Positions 28,858 to 37,712 of a stretch of 64,000 bases of DNA are shown one piece after another. This stretch comes from Pseudomonas cerasi (GTDB lineage Bacteria; Pseudomonadota; Gammaproteobacteria; Pseudomonadales; Pseudomonadaceae). The position numbers were made by a program, and so were the translations under genes. The stretch covers positions 1,051,001 through 1,115,000 of the forward strand of contig NZ_LT222319.1 of assembly GCF_900074915.1 (NCBI RefSeq), written 5' to 3'. Position 1 is the stretch's first letter. Each line of letters begins with the position of its first letter. The notes under the pieces are model-generated. The model did no database searches, was not told the DNA's origin, and saw only the letters and a list, made by a program, of their open reading frames with translations.

Positions 28858-29157
28858 TCATCTCACTCGGCGATTTTTAGGGTCGGCGATTCGCTCCATG
28901 GCTGCAGGTTTTGGCAGAAATCCCTTGTCGTCGACCACAGATCTGAGCTGCTCAAGGCTCATGTTTTCCATAAAAAAGGTCGAGCGGGGCTGGATATGTT
29001 TGCCCAGAGTGGCAGGTTCGGTCGCTGTAAGGTCTTCGACCCTCTGGCTCAATATCTGAGCAAATCTACCTGATCGCGATTGCGGGAGTGTTTCGAGACC
29101 TGCAGGTCGGTTGGTATTGATGGGTTTGACTGTTGCGGTATTTACGATGTTTTCCAT
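28858..29157 (-). CDS. Hypothetical protein, 99 residues
   Basis: I do not recognise this protein. It is soluble, with no signal peptide or membrane helix; the N-terminal 30 residues are rich in Asn, Thr and Pro and the C-terminus is basic (DPKNRRVR). The ATG at 29157 is preceded by ATAGAGCAATGG, and the frame continues upstream to 29217 without support. It stands alone, in the same direction as the GT4 gene 80 bases away. The N-terminal composition recalls secreted substrates, but no Hrp-box was found ahead of it. Confidence 0.5.
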   Translation of the reverse strand: MENIVNTATVKPINTNRPAGLETLPQSRSGRFAQILSQRVEDLTATEPATLGKHIQPRSTFFMENMSLEQLRSVVDDKGFLPKPAAMERIADPKNRRVR

Positions 29158-29478
29158 TGCTCTATGCTCCTGTTGTCTAGACGCAACAGAGCAAGCGTAA
29201 TGCCAATATTGATACATTAGTTTGGTCCTACACGCTTGAACCGAGTGGGCAGGGTGTTAATTTTTTTTACCTACAGAGACGGCTTACATGAAATTTTTTG
29301 AAACGCTGGTAATGTTTGTTCTTTAGCGGCAACCGCTTGCCGACTGTCAGGTAGACGAGTTTGGTAATGGTTGTAAGGCTTGAGGCTTTTGTTTGTGGGA
29401 AGCTTCTTTGTGGCTATATTTTTTTGCAGGGTTTTGATTCGTCTGATAGCATCCGCTCTCTTTTCAAAGGGATATGAA
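29158..29478. other. AT-rich 321-base intergenic region
   Basis: This divergent gap separates two unrecognised genes. It is visibly AT-richer than its surroundings (a T-run at about 29262-29270, another at about 29418-29424) and contains a short inverted repeat, TGTTG-N8-CAACA, at about 29172-29189. No gene, tRNA or clear operator was seen. Confidence 0.5.
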
Positions 29479-30075
29479 ATGTCAGATTTAATGTATGCGC
29501 CACCGAAAGCCGGCCTGGAAAAAGATGAAACGGATAGTAGAGGTCCGGAATTTTATGTCGTGTCTCTAAAGAAATTCTTCATTCTGTATCTTTTGACATC
29601 GGGCTTTTTCGCGATTTACTGGTTTTATCGAAACTGGTCGCTGAACAAGAAATTTTCAGGCAGTAAGGTGTGGCCCGTTGCGCGTGTGATCTTCGCCGTT
29701 ATTTACGCCTTTCCACTATTTCGCACTGTGGACAAAAGTTTGCGGCGACAGGGGCGTGGTCACATGGCGTACTGGGCGATTAGCGGCTTGGTGTTGCTGG
29801 CGTTGACTATTGCGGGGATGGTGCTTTCGCAAGGTGTTTCCGGGCATATGCAATTCAAACCGGTCGGCGGCTGGCTGGTATGGGCCGTTCTGCTGGCCAC
29901 TGCGCAAACATTTAATTTAATGCTGGTGCAGTCGAAGATGAATGCTGCGGCGCTTGATCCAGATGGAAGTACCAACTCAAGATTGACATGGGCCAATGGC
30001 ATATGGATTCTTGCCGGGTGTGCAATCTGGTTGATGAGTATACCGACCTACCTCTCTGCGTCTGCTGCAGGGTAG
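29479..30075 (+). CDS. Unrecognised inner-membrane protein, 198 residues
   Basis: The protein has a soluble N-terminal part of about 35 residues, then four or so hydrophobic helices (around 34-55, 70-90, 103-125, 136-160, with a final one at 172-192). A segment FFILYLLTSGFFAIYWFYRNW resembles the DUF4234-type membrane family, but I cannot assign it. The ATG at 29479 follows AAAGGGA by 6 bases; the in-frame extension to 29380 is hydrophobic but has no ribosome site. Codon use is somewhat AT-richer than in neighbouring genes. Confidence 0.65.
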   Translation: MSDLMYAPPKAGLEKDETDSRGPEFYVVSLKKFFILYLLTSGFFAIYWFYRNWSLNKKFSGSKVWPVARVIFAVIYAFPLFRTVDKSLRRQGRGHMAYWAISGLVLLALTIAGMVLSQGVSGHMQFKPVGGWLVWAVLLATAQTFNLMLVQSKMNAAALDPDGSTNSRLTWANGIWILAGCAIWLMSIPTYLSASAAG

Positions 30076-30172
30076 ATGCTATTGATGCCAATGGAAGTGC
30101 CGAACAGATCATCCATTATCTATTCGGCACTTTTTCAGGCTTTGTTGTCACTCGGCCATTCAATCAGAGCAT

Positions 30173-30517
30173 TCAGCCCAGGTCACTGACCAGTTGGCCG
30201 ATCACTTCACCCACCTTGGCCAGGTCCGGAGCAGCCAGGCGATGTTCATCAGCATACGAATACGCCACGCTGAACAGGCCTGCGGTGCGAGTAGAGTAAA
30301 ACGGAGCGTCTTTCTCGAAAACACGGTTGGCTGCCTCTGCAGTCAGGGAGCTGGAACTGATGACCAAACGTTCTTCCGGGTTATTTACACCGTTGATGTA
30401 AACGTTGTCCGGATTGATCGACCATTCGGCCAGTTCACTGACCAGAAAGGCGCGGATCTTTTCCTGAACGGTTGCGTTGTCGGTGGTCAGTGCAGCAGGA
30501 TTTACTTGAGCATTCAT
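30173..30517 (-). CDS. Hypothetical protein, 114 residues
   Basis: I do not recognise this protein. It is soluble and acidic, with an N-terminal tail rich in Asn, Ala and Thr, then helix-forming stretches (TVQEKIRAFLVSELAEW, PDLAKVGEVIGQLVSDLG). The ATG at 30517 is preceded by TTAACAAGGAAG, a good ribosome site. It faces the membrane protein at 29479 tail to tail. The 182 bases between its start and cysZ hold no other gene. Confidence 0.6.
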   Translation of the reverse strand: MNAQVNPAALTTDNATVQEKIRAFLVSELAEWSINPDNVYINGVNNPEERLVISSSSLTAEAANRVFEKDAPFYSTRTAGLFSVAYSYADEHRLAAPDLAKVGEVIGQLVSDLG

Positions 30518-30699
30518 GATTTAACTTCCTTGTTAAGTTCATGTGTCGCTGAGTTTCATGGAAGCTGGCTTCACATGAACGGATTGATTGAGGCCCCATT
30601 TAGCCTTGGTTGGCGGGGTGAGTTGCGGTGCATATTTATATGCGTGTGATTTTTCTTCGGGTGTGCCGAACCGCATGGCGCGGCCCGGCAGGTCGGCAT

Positions 30700-31461
30700 T
30701 CAGCCCCGTGCGTGGGTCACCGGCAACGCATCCGCGCCGCGCTCGCGCACCCAGAACAGCGTTGCACCGGCCACTGCCGCGGGCATCATCAGCAGGTTGA
30801 CCACCGGGATCAGCAAGGCGACGTAGACAATGCCGCCGAAGCTCAGGCTTTGCCAGCGCTTGCTTTTCAGCCAGCCGAGCATTTCGTTCCAGCCCAGCTT
30901 GTGGTTGTCGGCGGGGTAGTCGATGTACTGGATCGCCATCATCCACACCCCGAACAACAGCCACAGCGGGGCGGCGATGATGTTGGCGACCGGGATGAAC
31001 GACAGGATGAACAGGCCGAGCATGCGTGGCAACATGTAGCCCAGCTTGCGTGCTTCGCGGGCCAGGGTGCGGGGCACCATGGCAACCAGTTCGGCCCAGC
31101 TGAAATCGGGCGATTCGTCTACGCCACGAACCACAGCTTCGACCTTTTCGGACAGAAACCCGTTGAACGGTGCGGCAATGATGTTGGCGACCATGGTGAA
31201 AGTGAAAAACACCATCAGCAGCACCAGCGCCACGAACAGTGGCCAGAGGATATAACTGAGAAAGCTCAGCCAGTGGGGCAGGGTCGGCATGAAGGTGTCG
31301 ACCCACAGCTCGAACTGGTGCACCGCCAGATAGATCAGGCCGCAGAACAACACCACGTTGATGCTCAATGGCAGTAGAACGAACAAGCGCAAGCCAGGGC
31401 TGAGGACCAGTTTCAGGCCCTCTTTCAGGTATTGCGGGCCGGTAAGGGCGGGAGCGGGCAT
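30700..31461 (-). CDS. cysZ: Sulfate transporter CysZ
   Basis: The 253-residue inner-membrane protein imports sulfate for cysteine synthesis. It belongs to the EI24/CysZ family: several hydrophobic segments (about 25-50, 65-95, 140-175, 205-240), a conserved start [24 protein letters not shown] and the P-F-N-G motif in [16 protein letters not shown] near 90-105. The start MPAPALTGP at 31461 fits the family. It diverges from trxB, whose leader lies between. Confidence 0.92.
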   Translation of the reverse strand: MPAPALTGPQYLKEGLKLVLSPGLRLFVLLPLSINVVLFCGLIYLAVHQFELWVDTFMPTLPHWLSFLSYILWPLFVALVLLMVFFTFTMVANIIAAPFNGFLSEKVEAVVRGVDESPDFSWAELVAMVPRTLAREARKLGYMLPRMLGLFILSFIPVANIIAAPLWLLFGVWMMAIQYIDYPADNHKLGWNEMLGWLKSKRWQSLSFGGIVYVALLIPVVNLLMMPAAVAGATLFWVRERGADALPVTHARG

Positions 31462-31681
31462 GGGAGTCTCCGAGTGCTTGAAAGGCGTGACCTTACCGGC
31501 TTTGTGATGGCCATGAAAGAGCGGAGCGCCGACGGTTTTTTGAGCATGTCAGACTTGTGGCGTATCCTTGGCGACGAAGAATATCCGGATGGCGCCGCTT
31601 TCAAGCGCCCGCGCTATAGAAGTGACCTATAGGGTGGATTGTGAAACGATATTTCCTTAACCTCTGCGGCCCCGATAGGCT

Positions 31682-31773
31682 GTTCGGCAATCTAGGACCT
31701 GTCCTTCAGGTCAGAATTTTCAGGACCTGCCGAACCAAACGACGCTTCCCCAAGCGTTTCGGTGGTCCTTTTT
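31682..31773 (+). ncRNA. Structured RNA leader with intrinsic terminator upstream of trxB
   Basis: The 362-base gap between cysZ and trxB contains a dense set of pairing elements on the plus strand: GTTCGGCA (31682-31689) with TGCCGAAC (31728-31735); GACCTG (31696-31701) with CAGGTC (31707-31712); a direct repeat AGGACCTG (31694, 31722); and a terminator-like fold in which AGGACC (31722-31727) pairs with GGTCCT (31764-31769) around ACGCTT-cccc-AAGCGT (31742-31757), followed by TTTTT. The outer GTTCGGCA pairing shares bases with the terminator region. It could be the 3' end of a small RNA or an attenuator. A 41-66 codon open frame at 31432-31632 is not convincing. Confidence 0.5.
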
Positions 31774-31814
31774 ATCCAGCCGTCCCGACCGCGGCGTAAA
31801 CGGTCGGTCGATAG

Positions 31815-32786
<972 letters not shown>

Positions 32787-32829
32787 TTTGCTCTCGTGCC
32801 CAAGCGCTCGTCGCTATACACAAATCATA

Positions 32830-32923
32830 TGGGAGCGATCCGCATTGCTCGCGAAGAGGTCAGCACATCCCCCGGAAACAGGGTGTTTGAACCGATGCCT
32901 TCGTGAGCAAGCTCACTCCCACA
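32830..32923. repeat. REP-type nested palindrome, copy 2
   Basis: TGGGAGCGA with GCTCGCGAAG (32830-32855) faces CTTCGTGAGC-AA-GCTCACTCCCA about 45 bases later. It is the same family as the element at 21697-21754, but the two arms are more widely spaced and the second carries T and A changes. It lies after trxB. The rest of the 256-base gap to hopJ shows no gene. Confidence 0.75.
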
Positions 32924-33042
32924 GTGGGCTGTACTCTGCCTCATGCTGTGTTTAACCCCGTTTTCCGGGCTTACCAGGACGCGTGTATAGCGTGGAGTGC
33001 CCAGGTATGGGCACTAGAACGATGTGATTTCAACCCAGCCGA

Positions 33043-33384
33043 TCAAGCCTTGCGCTTGAGCGGCTCGCCTTCAAACTTTACACCCGCCAGACCATTCGCG
33101 ATCAGCGCACGGATATTGCCGTGGTCGCTGCCTTCAGGTGTGGCTTGTACCGAGCGGTAATGCTCGCCGAACGCCAGCAGTGCCTCCTCGTCAGTCAAGC
33201 CTTCCAGTAGCGCCAGGCCCAGCGTCTTGCACGACCCTTCGTTTTGCCCGGCAGCATTGTCGACGTCGCCGTTTCTGAAGGCCTGAGGCTGGTAGTCGTA
33301 GCCTTCGGCGATGAACGCCAGGGTGTCGGCAAACGCATGCTCGCCGCTGCGCAGGCGGGTGCGCAGGGAATTCAGATCAGTCAT
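33043..33384 (-). CDS. hopJ: HopJ-family protein
   Basis: The 113-residue protein matches the HopJ type III effector family (Pfam HopJ): MTDLNSLRTRLRSGEH at the start, FIAEGYDYQPQAFRNG near 25 and NEGSCKTLGLALLEGLTDEEALLAFGEHYR near 50-80. The family name comes from a P. syringae effector screen, but members occur in many bacteria without type III secretion. Here it overlaps the DUF1244 gene by 8 bases in an apparent housekeeping operon. No Hrp-box was found in front. A metabolic role is more likely than an effector role. Confidence 0.88.
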   Translation of the reverse strand: MTDLNSLRTRLRSGEHAFADTLAFIAEGYDYQPQAFRNGDVDNAAGQNEGSCKTLGLALLEGLTDEEALLAFGEHYRSVQATPEGSDHGNIRALIANGLAGVKFEGEPLKRKA

Positions 33385-33676
33385 GTTGTTTGGTTTCCTT
33401 GACGAACGCCGCCTGTTGTTCGGCGTTCGCTTCTTTCTGATAGCGGGCTTTCCACTCGCTGTATGGCATGCCATAAACCACTTCTCGCGCATCATCGAGG
33501 GTGAGGTCGATGTGCTTTTCGTCAGCGGCGGCCTTGTACCACTTGGACAGGCAATTACGGCAAAAGCCGGACAGGTTCATCAGGTCGATGTTCTGGACAT
33601 CCTTGCGGCTGTCCAGATGCGCGACCAGTCGGCGGAAGGCTGCGGCTTCGAGTTCGAGGCGTTCTTGCTCGGTCAT
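33377..33676 (-). CDS. DUF1244 family protein
   Basis: The 99-residue protein has the conserved segment NLSGFCRNCLSKWYKAA near residues 34-50, with two Cys spaced as C-x2-C and possibly metal-binding, followed by REVVYGMPYSEWKARYQ. The function is unknown. Its stop overlaps the hopJ start by 8 bases, so the two are co-translated. It is the first gene of the pair; 43 bases separate it from folX on the same strand. Confidence 0.88.
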   Translation of the reverse strand: MTEQERLELEAAAFRRLVAHLDSRKDVQNIDLMNLSGFCRNCLSKWYKAAADEKHIDLTLDDAREVVYGMPYSEWKARYQKEANAEQQAAFVKETKQHD

Positions 33677-33719
33677 GACGGGCTCTTTTCAGTAGACGGT
33701 TGACGTCATGATAAGAGTT

Positions 33720-34091
33720 TCAGCGTTGACCGGCGAGCGTGATCGATACCGACTCGGCAAAGCGCAGGGCATGCGGCTTGTCGACTTCCACTTCAGCGTA
33801 GGTCACCGCCTCGTGGCTCATCACCAGATCCAGCACTTCCTGGGTCAGTCTTTCCAGCAGGGCAAAGCGATTGCCCTCGACGTGCTGGATGATGGCCTTG
33901 GTGATGGTGCGATAGTTGAGGGCATGCTCGATGTCGTTATCCCGGACCGCTTCCTGAGCGGCATAGAGAATCGTCAGGTTGATCAGCACGTCCTGTTTGT
34001 TGAGGATTTCGTCCTCATTGATGCCGATGAAGGTACGCAGGCGCAGGTCCTTGACCCGGATGCGCGCGGTGCCAGGTTCGAGTCTTGCCAT
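33720..34091 (-). CDS. folX: Dihydroneopterin triphosphate 2'-epimerase FolX
   Basis: The 123-residue protein is of the FolB/FolX fold and converts dihydroneopterin triphosphate to its monapterin epimer. The frame shows [19 protein letters not shown] near 10-28, [15 protein letters not shown] near 55 and [16 protein letters not shown] near 100. FolX rather than FolB is chosen because it directly follows folE and folM. The start overlaps the folE stop by one base. Confidence 0.9.
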   Translation of the reverse strand: MARLEPGTARIRVKDLRLRTFIGINEDEILNKQDVLINLTILYAAQEAVRDNDIEHALNYRTITKAIIQHVEGNRFALLERLTQEVLDLVMSHEAVTYAEVEVDKPHALRFAESVSITLAGQR

Positions 34092-34654
34092 TATTGTCTG
34101 CTCCGTCCGATCAATTGCAGAAACTCCATGCGTGTGGTGCTCGAGTCACGGAAGGCCCCCAGCATCACTGACGTGTTCATGGTTGAATTCTGCTTTTCGA
34201 CGCCGCGCATCATCATGCACATGTGCTGGGCTTCGATGACCACAGCCACACCGGCGGCTCCGGTGACTTTCTGAATCGCATCGGCAATCTGTTTGGTCAG
34301 GTTTTCCTGAATCTGCAGACGGCGGGCAAACATGTCGACGATGCGTGCGATCTTCGACAGGCCCAGTACCTTGCCGGTCGGAATGTACGCCACATGCGCC
34401 TTGCCTATGAACGGCAGCAGGTGGTGCTCGCAAAGCGAGTACAACTCGATGTTCTGGACGATGACCATTTCATCGTTGTCGGAGGCGAACAGGGCGCCAT
34501 TGACGATCTCTTCGACGCTCTGGGTGTAGCCATGACACAGACACTGCATGGCTTTGGAGGCGCGTTTCGGCGTATCCAGGAGACCTTCGCGGTCTGGATC
34601 TTCACCAAGGCCGAGCAGAATGTCTCGATAGTGCTGGGGCAGGGACGAACTCAT
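34091..34654 (-). CDS. folE: GTP cyclohydrolase I
   Basis: The 187-residue enzyme opens GTP to dihydroneopterin triphosphate. The zinc site is seen in [20 protein letters not shown] (about residues 73-92), and further conserved segments are [19 protein letters not shown] (about 98-116) and [12 protein letters not shown] (about 141-152), whose Cys completes metal binding. It sits between folM and folX. In Pseudomonas this copy is tied to tetrahydromonapterin, cofactor of phenylalanine hydroxylase. Confidence 0.94.
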   Translation of the reverse strand: MSSSLPQHYRDILLGLGEDPDREGLLDTPKRASKAMQCLCHGYTQSVEEIVNGALFASDNDEMVIVQNIELYSLCEHHLLPFIGKAHVAYIPTGKVLGLSKIARIVDMFARRLQIQENLTKQIADAIQKVTGAAGVAVVIEAQHMCMMMRGVEKQNSTMNTSVMLGAFRDSSTTRMEFLQLIGRSRQ

Positions 34655-34675
34655 CAGAATGATCCTCGGGGCGGC

Positions 34676-35386
34676 TTACTTGACGTGCCGTCCGCCGTTT
34701 ACGGTCAGTGTTGTGCCGGTGACATAGGTGCTGTCCAGAAGGTAACGCAGGCTCTGGTAGATCACTTCTGCACCAGGCTCTATGCCCAGGGCCGACTTGG
34801 CCAGGGCGTTGGCGCGGTAGGCCGCATCATCCTTGGGTTGAAACATCAACAGCGCCGGTGCTATGCCGTTGACTTTGACAAGTGGGGCGAACCTGGCGGC
34901 GAAGGACAGCGTCAGGCTTTCCAGGCCGGCCTTGGTTGCGCAGTAGGCGATATGCTTGCTGCTGCCCTTGCGGGTCACGTCATCGCTGATATGCACGATG
35001 TCAGCGACCTCACTGGCGGTCAGCAACGACTCGCAATGCAGATTGATCAGGTAGGGCGCCAGCATGTGCACGTTGAACATGCGTGTGAAGTTGTCGGCTT
35101 CATCGCCCGGTGTTTCTGCCAGCCACTCGGAAGCGTTGTGGACAATGGCCCGCAGGCTTGAGGTCTGGGTTTTCAACAGCTCGACAAAAGCCATGATGCC
35201 GGCTTCGCAGGAAAAATCCCCGTGGATGGCCACCGCGCCGGCTTGGCGCAGTTCCGTCACACTTTCGTGCTCGGTGCGATAACTGATGATCACCCGTTGC
35301 CCGTGTTCCAGCAGACGCAAGGCGCAATGCAGGCCCACGCGCTGGCTGGCGCCGGTGATCAGGATAGGTGCAGAAGACATTGCCAT
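34676..35386 (-). CDS. folM: Dihydromonapterin reductase FolM
   Basis: The 236-residue short-chain dehydrogenase reduces dihydromonapterin (and dihydrofolate weakly) with NADPH. The cofactor motif is ILITGASQRVGLHCA near 8-22, the catalytic Tyr/Lys in HIAYCATKAGLESL near 152-165, and the end is TLTVNGGRHVK. Starts at 35386 and 35380 (M-A-M) are both possible. With folE and folX it makes a complete route from GTP to tetrahydromonapterin. The 233 bases between folM and the next leftward gene hold a perfect 11-bp hairpin (35577-35612). Confidence 0.92.
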   Translation of the reverse strand: MAMSSAPILITGASQRVGLHCALRLLEHGQRVIISYRTEHESVTELRQAGAVAIHGDFSCEAGIMAFVELLKTQTSSLRAIVHNASEWLAETPGDEADNFTRMFNVHMLAPYLINLHCESLLTASEVADIVHISDDVTRKGSSKHIAYCATKAGLESLTLSFAARFAPLVKVNGIAPALLMFQPKDDAAYRANALAKSALGIEPGAEVIYQSLRYLLDSTYVTGTTLTVNGGRHVK

Positions 35387-35619
35387 CGACAGCTCACGTA
35401 TCGGTTATCCGTAGTGGACGGGGATTGTACGGTCGATTGTTTCTTCCGGTTTACAGGCAAAGTTATACCAGAGAATTTTTTTGTACAACCCTGGACATCA
35501 TGAAACTCGCCGAGGCAGTGCTCGAAGGCGCTGAGCACGGGGAGGCTGAGGGAACGAGCGGGGCTGGGGCGCGACCAAGACCTGTACCGAGGTGTAAAGG
35601 TGTACAGGTCTTTATGAGT

Positions 35620-36186
35620 CTAGCGAGGGGAAGGTGATTGCGTAGGGCGTGCCGGTGCAGGCGTGCTCTGCAGCCAGGGTGCGAGCAGGCGCGTGGACAG
35701 CGGGATGAACAGGTAGACCATCAGCGGGGTGAGCACCGCTGTACTGATCATGATGCGCGGTAACAGGTCCAGATGATTGAGCAACGGGCCGAGTAGAAAG
35801 TTGAAGATCAGCGACACGGGGAAAAACGCCAGCCAGATCGCGACAGCCTGTTTCCAGCGTGGCGGACGCTGATCGATTGCGCCGAACCAGCCGTCGATGC
35901 CGCTGACCCGATGCTCCGAAGGTTGTGCGAAAAGACCGCTGCCGCGCACCAGCCAGGAGCGTCGGGAGGCGGAATGCTCCCAGGCGTGCATGGTGTGCTC
36001 ATCGGTGAAGCGGAAAATGATCTGAAATTCGTCGTCGCCGGGCGGCGGCGCCAGTACCCCTGAACCCAGATACCCTGGAAAGTCCGTGGCCAACTGTTCG
36101 CCTTCGTGCAGCCAGGCCATCATTTCATGGTAGCGACCCTGCGCCACGCGGCGTGCAACCATCAAGGTGACGGGTGAGGTAGACAT
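35620..36186 (-). CDS. Antibiotic biosynthesis monooxygenase-domain membrane protein
   Basis: The 188-residue protein has an N-terminal ABM-type ferredoxin-like domain (about 1-95, with TLMVARRVAQGRYHEMMAWL and FQIIFRFTDEHTMHAWEHS) and two membrane helices (about 115-135 and 143-165). Such fusions are found widely in proteobacteria and the reaction is not known. The ATG at 36186 follows ACCGGAGATATACA. It is a single gene with 151 bases of empty DNA upstream. Confidence 0.75.
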   Translation of the reverse strand: MSTSPVTLMVARRVAQGRYHEMMAWLHEGEQLATDFPGYLGSGVLAPPPGDDEFQIIFRFTDEHTMHAWEHSASRRSWLVRGSGLFAQPSEHRVSGIDGWFGAIDQRPPRWKQAVAIWLAFFPVSLIFNFLLGPLLNHLDLLPRIMISTAVLTPLMVYLFIPLSTRLLAPWLQSTPAPARPTQSPSPR

Positions 36187-36337
36187 TGTATATCTCCGGT
36201 AGAGGCGTGAAATTCCCGGGTAGGGAGGTCACATGCCGCGATCCGGGATGGTGGGTCGCGACAGCTTCACGTAAACAGCAAGCAAGGATTATTCCTGAAA
36301 CGCTGATAGACCGGTAGAGCGTTGTCGGGCAGGCAGG

Positions 36338-36943
36338 TTACTTGTGCAAGGATGGATGCTTGCGACGATGCTCTTGCAGGATGTACTGGCGCAAGCGCTC
36401 GGCATCGTCCTTGCCATGCTTGCTGAAATGATAGGCACCGACGTTTTGCCCGATCATTCGCTCCAGCTTGCCGCGCATCGGAATGGGCGCTTGACCCGGC
36501 GGGTTGAACCAGGCGGAAAAGTTTCTCGGCAGCTTGCCTTCCTTGCGGTACTCGAGCAACACACCCTTGAACGACAACTCATGAACCCAGAGTGCCGTCA
36601 ATGCACCCTTTTCTGTTTCGAGAGGGATGGGTTCTTCCAGCACAAGCCGCCATGGGCGGATCTTCGGGCCTTCCTCGAAAATACTCGGCGCGCCGAGCTC
36701 CAGATGCAGTGCGTGGAATTCGTCCTCGACCAGATGCAGCGGGAAATTCATCTGCTGATTCTCGAACTGCGCATGGATCGTGACCTGCTCATGAGCGGCC
36801 AGTCTGGTCAGCAGATCCTGAATCTGGATGCCACCGTTGACCAGCAGGCTACGCGTACTGTCACGTACGTTCAGCTGAGGGTTGCGGTGCATGCTCTGGA
36901 TAAAATCCAGCTCAGCCTGGGTGAGTAGTGAATCAGGTTGCAT
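36338..36943 (-). CDS. Conserved hypothetical protein, possibly PilZ-like
   Basis: The 201-residue soluble protein has a helical start (LLTQAELDFIQSMHRNPQL), a central beta-rich half and a segment WVHELSFKGVLLEY (about 119-132) that recalls the D/N-x-S-x-x-G core of PilZ domains, but the arginine motif expected ahead of it is not clear. The C-terminus is basic. I cannot assign a function. It diverges from the flavodoxin gene, and an inverted repeat sits in the shared promoter region. Confidence 0.6.
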   Translation of the reverse strand: MQPDSLLTQAELDFIQSMHRNPQLNVRDSTRSLLVNGGIQIQDLLTRLAAHEQVTIHAQFENQQMNFPLHLVEDEFHALHLELGAPSIFEEGPKIRPWRLVLEEPIPLETEKGALTALWVHELSFKGVLLEYRKEGKLPRNFSAWFNPPGQAPIPMRGKLERMIGQNVGAYHFSKHGKDDAERLRQYILQEHRRKHPSLHK

Positions 36944-37003
36944 GGGCGGAGGCTCGGTCTAACCGGTTATTGAGAACAAAGACCATTGATTCCGTAATGT
37001 GTT

Positions 37004-37084
37004 CGGACCATTCATCATATTTTTTCATTCAAGTGTTTCAACTCTGCTGTGTTTCTCCGGGCAGACCGAAGACAGAATGGTCCG
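37004..37084. promoter_or_regulatory. Spaced 10-bp inverted repeat in a divergent promoter region
   Basis: CGGACCATTC (37004-37013) and its exact reverse complement GAATGGTCCG (37075-37084) flank a 61-base AT-rich stretch between the divergent genes at 36943 and 37150. A further ACCATT lies at about 36982. Paired operators for a looping or dimeric regulator are possible; no regulator can be named. Confidence 0.4.
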
Positions 37085-37149
37085 TAGAAAATTCAGACGG
37101 CATTCTAAGGCATAATGTTTCACTTTTTTAAGCTGCTGCAGGAATAACC

Positions 37150-37602
37150 ATGAAAGTCGCCATCGTGTGTGGAACGGTCTACGGATCGGCCGAGGAAGTC
37201 GCCAGACACGCCGCTGCCTTGTTGCGTGCCGCCGGCCATGAGACGCTCGTCAATCCCCGGCTCATGTTGCCGGAGCTGCTCGCCTTCGAGCCTCAGGCGA
37301 TCCTGGCCGTGACATCGACCACCGGCATGGGTGAGTTGCCCGACAACCTCATGCCTCTTTATTCAGCGCTGCGCGACGGTCTGCCAAGCGAACTGCGCGG
37401 CTTGCCCGGCGCGGTGATTGCACTGGGCGATGCCAGTTACGGCGACACCTTCTGCGCGGGCGGTGAGCAGATGCGCGAATTGTTCGCTGAAATGGGCGTT
37501 ACCGAAGTCCAGGATATGTTGCGTCTGGACGGAAGCGAAAGCGTCACCCCAGAAACCGACGCCGAGCCTTGGCTGGAAGCGTTCATCAAGGACCTGGGCT
37601 GA
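37150..37602 (+). CDS. Flavodoxin (MioC-like)
   Basis: The 150-residue FMN protein shows the flavodoxin phosphate-binding loop VCGTVYGSAEEVARH (about 6-20), a second loop TSTTGMGELPDN (about 56-67) and ALGDASYGDTFCAGG (about 91-105). It would carry electrons in the cytoplasm. Length and motifs fit the MioC/YqcA group. The ATG at 37150 follows CTGCAGGAATAACC. It precedes the SDR gene by about 110 bases. Confidence 0.9.
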   Translation: MKVAIVCGTVYGSAEEVARHAAALLRAAGHETLVNPRLMLPELLAFEPQAILAVTSTTGMGELPDNLMPLYSALRDGLPSELRGLPGAVIALGDASYGDTFCAGGEQMRELFAEMGVTEVQDMLRLDGSESVTPETDAEPWLEAFIKDLG

Positions 37603-37712
37603 AAACATCGCGCGTCTTTATCGGGCATGATTCAGCGCAGCAGTGTTGATTGTGGCTGTGCCGGACGTGGACGACACTCATCGCAAAGTATTCCTGAGGC
37701 ATGGAGCCAGCG

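Noticed and set aside
28858..29400. Possible type III effector with Hrp-box
   Set aside because: The N-terminus is suggestive, but no GGAACC-N15/16-CCAC motif was found upstream on the correct strand.
31432..31632. 66-codon rightward open frame before trxB
   Set aside because: It starts inside the cysZ gene and lacks a clear ribosome site; the later ATG would give only about 41 residues. Left as unsupported.
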